The notes under the pieces are model-generated. The model had not been told where the DNA came from. It searched no databases and worked only from the letters and a program-made list of their open reading frames with translations. This document shows positions 60,190 through 64,000 of a stretch of DNA of 64,000 nt, one piece after another (the stretch's first letter is position 1; each line of letters opens with the position of its first letter). The position numbers were made by a program, and so were the translations under genes. Source of the stretch: Chytridium lagenaria (Eukaryota > Chytridiomycota > Chytridiomycetes > Chytridiales > Chytridiaceae); contig JAHLKC010000057.1 of NCBI GenBank assembly GCA_025449115.1, forward strand, positions 62,001 through 126,000, given 5' to 3'.

Positions 60190-62417
60190 ATGAGCATCAC
60201 CAGTGAGGAGGTCAACTACCTCGTTTACAGATACCTTCTGGAATCAGGTTAGGAATTGGTGTTTTAGTGAGAATGGGGAATCAGGCAAGGTTGTGATGGA
60301 ATGCTGATACTGTGTTTTGAAATTGAAATAAGGATTCACCCACTCAACATTCGCGTTCCAACAAGAAGCTGCCATCCACACAAGAGAATACCATAATCAC
60401 TATGCCGGTAACCACTCTGCGCATGCGGTACCGAACCATCATAGGCAGGATGAAATTAGGGGCTCGCGGGTGCCTCCAGGAGCATTAATTGCGTTCTTGC
60501 AAAAGGGGTTGCAGTATCTAGAAGTCGAGCTTCATGCGAATGAGGTAAAATGCCGTCATGGAATTTATGTTGACTCATTGATTAGGATGGAACAGAGAAG
60601 AGGTGTGGAGCGCCTTTTTCTTTGGTGTATCCGCATGAATGTGAGGATGGAGACGGGGCGATGGCTGAGGTTAGAGAGGAGAAACCGGTAGTGTCCGGAA
60701 GTAAAAAGAACAAGAGGGATGAAGCTTCGGGGGCAGGGAGTAACAAGCGGGAAAAGAAGGATACGAAGAAGGGTTCAGCGTCGGAACGGGAGAAGCGGTC
60801 CAGAAAGGAGAGTGCCATCTTGGACACTGCTGGTACAGGTGTGTGTCCGAAAAGAGTTGAGAAAGTTGTTGTTCTTATTGTTTCTTGTAGCCCTTGCCGG
60901 CAAGCAGTCTCAGAACGGGCCGTCAAATGCTTCAGGCGAGGTCAAGTCTGACCAGGCAATGCAGGGTGTGGAACCTACGCTGGATGGTGTGTCTGGTGGA
61001 CTCGTGAAGAGTGCTGATGCCCACCACACAAACTCTTCAAGGACTCTCGTCCCCATTCCAGCTAGCGATGTCACGATTCTAGAGGGTCATGAATCCGAAG
61101 TGTTTGTTTGCTCATGGAATCCAAAGTACATGCTTATTGCCTCAGGGTTAGTTGCTTTTTTTGCTTATACTGGTCACATCGTCTTCGATGATATTTCTAA
61201 ACAGACCGTATTTCGCAGATCTGCCGATGGCACAGCGCGGATATGGAAGCTCACAGCCGAAGCAAAAGATGTTTCATCTGACTGTATTATTTTGCATCAT
61301 TCATCACCACAAGAAGGGAGCAAATGTAACACACTGGATTGGAATGTAAGTTTAAACTCTTGTCATTTTTAGATCTTAATCTCTTAAATCAAGCCCCTTG
61401 GAACTCTCCTGGCAACCGGCTCATACGACGGCGAGGCTAGAATATGGACTAAAGCCGGTAAGAACTCTTTCGACTTCAGGTTAAATCTATAATACTCACA
61501 ATTTAAACTTTTAGGCGATCAAAAGCACTTAATGAAGAAGCATGAGGGACCTATATTTTCCCTGAAGTGGAATAAAAAGGGAGATTTGCTATTATCGGGG
61601 TCGATGGACAAGACGGCTATCGTTTGGGATGCAGTGTCCGGAGAATCACGGCAACAGTTTGCGTTCCACGAAGCACCGACTCTTGATGTTGACTGGAAGG
61701 ATGATATCACATTTGCGACATGCTCGACAGACAAGTGCATATACGTGTGTAGATTGGGAACCTTGGAGCCTATACGGGCTTTTCAAGGCATGAGGTTTGT
61801 TTCTTTTTTTTATTCCAATGTAAATGAACTCTTTTTTGCACTTATAGGATGAGGTAAACGCAATCAAATGGGATCCTAGCGGCATGTACCTTGCCTCATG
61901 CGCCGACGACAAGACCGCCAAGGTCTGGACGCTCGACTCCGATTCCCCGCTGCACGATTTTACCGGCCACACTAAAGAAATCTACAGCGCTCGTTGGTCG
62001 CCTGGTCAAGCTTCTAGCGCTAAAAAACTTCTTGCCACCGCATCCTGGGATTCCACCATTCGGATATGGGATGTTACAGTCGGGTCGTTATTATTTGTTC
62101 TTGAAGAACATACAGCACCCATTTATTCTGTGTCGTTCTCACCTGATGGCATGTTTCTGGCATCCGGGGGCTTCGATCAAGTATTAAATATATGGAGGGT
62201 AAAGGATGGGGCCCTTCTGAGAAGCTATAATGGATCCGCGGGGATCTTTGAAGTGGGATGGGGTGGGAAAGGGGATAAGGTATCTGCAAGCTTTTCGGAT
62301 GGAACGGTAAGGCCGATTTACTTTTTTTTTCAAGCTGGATATTTTATTCTGATCTCAATACATTATTTTAATCAGCTGGCGTTAATCTACCTTCCGCATC
62401 TTCGTGACAAGACATAA
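60190..62417 (+). CDS. TBL1: TBL1/SIF2-type LisH-WD40 corepressor subunit
   Basis: Homologue of TBL1X/TBLR1 (NCoR/SMRT-HDAC3) and yeast SIF2 (SET3 complex), nuclear corepressor scaffolds. Start at 60190: LisH domain [20 protein letters not shown], then the F-box-like helix [21 protein letters not shown] Lys/Glu/Ser-rich linker (60690-60830) follows. WD40 blades come in family order: [134 protein letters not shown] and [20 protein letters not shown]. Introns are short. A 1-nt deletion at about 61791 (FQG-H) is required. It ends at 62417. Confidence 0.92.
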
Positions 62418-62579
62418 TCCCTTCACTCATTCTTCTTTCCACCTCCCCTACCCCCCCACTTCCCTCCATCCCTTCACACGTGTGTATAGACGAACCTTTT
62501 ACTCTCGAGTTTACTTGTTATTCGAGTACGAAGACAGTTTGGGTAAATAGGGCTCTTGCGGAGAAGCCAATAATGTATA

Positions 62580-63374
62580 TTATAAAGTTTTGCGAACTCT
62601 TTCATACACGTAGCATGATTGTTCTTGTAGATACAACTCTTTTTTTTGTTTGCTATTGCGAGGAGTGTGAGGATTATTGTTTATCGGGGCGGCGAGTTGC
62701 TGGAGCTGCTGAAGCTTTGAAATCTGGGAATAAAGCAACAGTTAAGGTGTGAAAGCATAAATTAAGGCCAAAAGAAAGGCTTACCTCGGCTTTCTTTGCT
62801 TCTTGCTTGTCTTCAAGAGTTTTAATGAGTGATTCTGCCCGTGTGCTAAATAGAGGTTGGTTTAAGTGTCCGAAAAATAGAAGAAATAAGCAACGAATAA
62901 ACTTAAGGTAACAAAAGGACAATTAAATAACAAAGGACAAACAAAAATGCTGTGAGCTGCAAGTCCAGGGCTTCGTCAAAAGCTGATAAAGCATTCAAAC
63001 CCGCATCATAACCAACATCCCAGAAAAAAAAGAAACTCTCGTCAACACTCACATCTCTCCCTTAATATACTCCAACCGCTTATCCACATTCACCCTTGCC
63101 TCCCCAAGATCCTGCTTCACAAGAACCGGGCCAATCAACTTGAACACTGGTCCATCTTTCAATAAAGTGAATTCCTAAGGGACTGTTAAGTTATATGTAG
63201 AGTTTCTTTGAAACCTTTTGGACGAATTCGTTTTCACGGAGCTGCGATTCGAGGGTGTTTCGGGATTCGACGGCTTTAGTGTATTCTTGTGGAGGGGGCG
63301 TTAGAGAGGGAGGAGGTGGTGGACGTACCTTTTTGGAGGGACCGGAAGGCGTTGACGGATTCTTCGAGCGACAT
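62580..63374 (-). CDS. PFD6: Prefoldin subunit 6
   Basis: Beta-type subunit of the hexameric prefoldin chaperone that delivers actin and tubulin to CCT. Start at 63374 (MSLEESVNAFRSLQK), spliced to EYTKAVESRNTLESQLRENE with FVQK, then EFTLLKDGPVFKLIGPVLVK followed by QDLGEARVNVDKRLEYIKGE, a long intron (about 62850-63053), TRAESLIKTLEDKQEAKKAE and a last exon ISKLQQLQQLAAPINNNP. N- and C-terminal coiled coils flank the beta-hairpin block KLIGPVLVKQDL, as in the family. The final exon stays open to a stop at 62580, which gives a longer tail than usual; the real 3' end could differ. Convergent with TBL1. Confidence 0.85.
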
Positions 63375-64000
63375 GGTTGTTTGAATAAAAATTGCATGCG
63401 CAAAAGTGATTTTGAACAAACAAGGGGGTCGGAGATTATGGCGCTGCTTTCTCTCGTCCGTTGTGGTGCGAAGGATCTGATACTGAGACTTGTTGAACTC
63501 AGAGTTTATGGGGTTGAGTAGATGCTCGATGGTTAATTGAAGACTTAGTTAGGGATTTGTGGGCGAAGTTAGAAGTTTACAATTGATGATATTTGCGTAC
63601 TTGGCGGGTTTGACGCATTTTATCTTAAACTAGTAATTGGTTTTAGTTTATGGATAAGATCTTTAAGTGCGCATACGAAGAGCTTTCACCGTTTGTTTAT
63701 TTGCTTTGATTTAAATGAGTGACTACAAAACACAGGTAGCTAGGTTACAGCGTATTTTAATGTAAATGATCCGACTATAAGCATACCAAAGAACTGATAC
63801 ATACTCTATATAGTCACCAAGCTTACTGTGGATATCTTTTGTTAGAAACTGACAATATGCGATACTTTTATCATCTATTGCATGGGATTCATGATATTGA
63901 TGTTATTCCGGACTTGCTTTTGTTCACATTGCTGCCTTTAAGGGTTCGCAGAAAAAGTTACTACTATAGGAACGATGAGATTTCGCCCGTAAACCGAAAG
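63375..64000. other. Upstream region of prefoldin 6
   Basis: Likely promoter and intergenic sequence; the short ORF at 63255-63521 overlaps the gene antisense and is not convincing. Nothing else recognised. Confidence 0.4.

Overview
The window reads as nuclear DNA of a zoosporic, early-diverging fungus, most likely a chytrid. The genes are fungal in style: many short GT-AG introns of about 40-100 nt, close spacing, and short shared promoters. The gene set includes proteins usually missing from yeasts and moulds: BRK1/HSPC300 of the WAVE actin complex, an EI24-type membrane protein, a DGCR6-like protein and a LisH-TBL1 WD40 protein. No taxonomic search was possible, so this assignment is inference.

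Left gene-dense block (1-21.7 kb): cullin (minus, 3' end outside the window); MSS116/CYT-19-type DEAD-box helicase with a likely mitochondrial presequence (plus); EI24-like (minus); F-box/WD40 protein (plus); TPR protein with a C-terminal membrane anchor (minus); RPA43 of RNA polymerase I (plus); BRK1 (minus); DGCR6-like (plus); HOP2/PSMC3IP meiotic factor (minus); a Ser/Thr kinase (plus). Two head-to-head pairs share only 46 and 52 nt between start codons.

Transposon island (about 22-57.4 kb). In order: a Gypsy pol relic; an old Copia gag with its LTR; one arm of an inverted 0.9-kb repeat; two minisatellite arrays; and a stack of three nested DNA transposons. In the stack, a KDZ-like transposase gene with a SWIM finger (KDZ-A, minus) is split by a 10.86-kb insertion with 8-bp target duplications (TTGCCAAG). 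That insertion is a CxC-type KDZ transposon (KDZ-B, 29631-40492). KDZ-B is itself split by a 5.59-kb transposon (34722-40311; 8-bp duplication CAATTCTC) whose protein combines a zinc-binding N-terminus, DDE transposase motifs and a DEDDy 3'-5' exonuclease lying between the second D and the E. Next come Copia fragments in both orientations, an inverted-repeat element, a hAT transposase gene split by a nearly intact Copia (48173-53367, 5-bp duplication GGTTT), and the second arm of the 0.9-kb repeat. Three insertions are shown by target duplications, and in two of them the interrupted reading frame resumes across the empty site.

Right block (60.2-63.4 kb): a TBL1/SIF2-type LisH-WD40 corepressor gene and prefoldin subunit 6, convergent.

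Almost every gene model, including essential housekeeping genes, needs one or more 1-nt frame corrections, and the young Copia with near-identical LTRs is also frameshifted. This points to uncorrected long-read indels rather than wholesale pseudogenisation. Exon coordinates are read by eye and single-base frameshifts are approximate.
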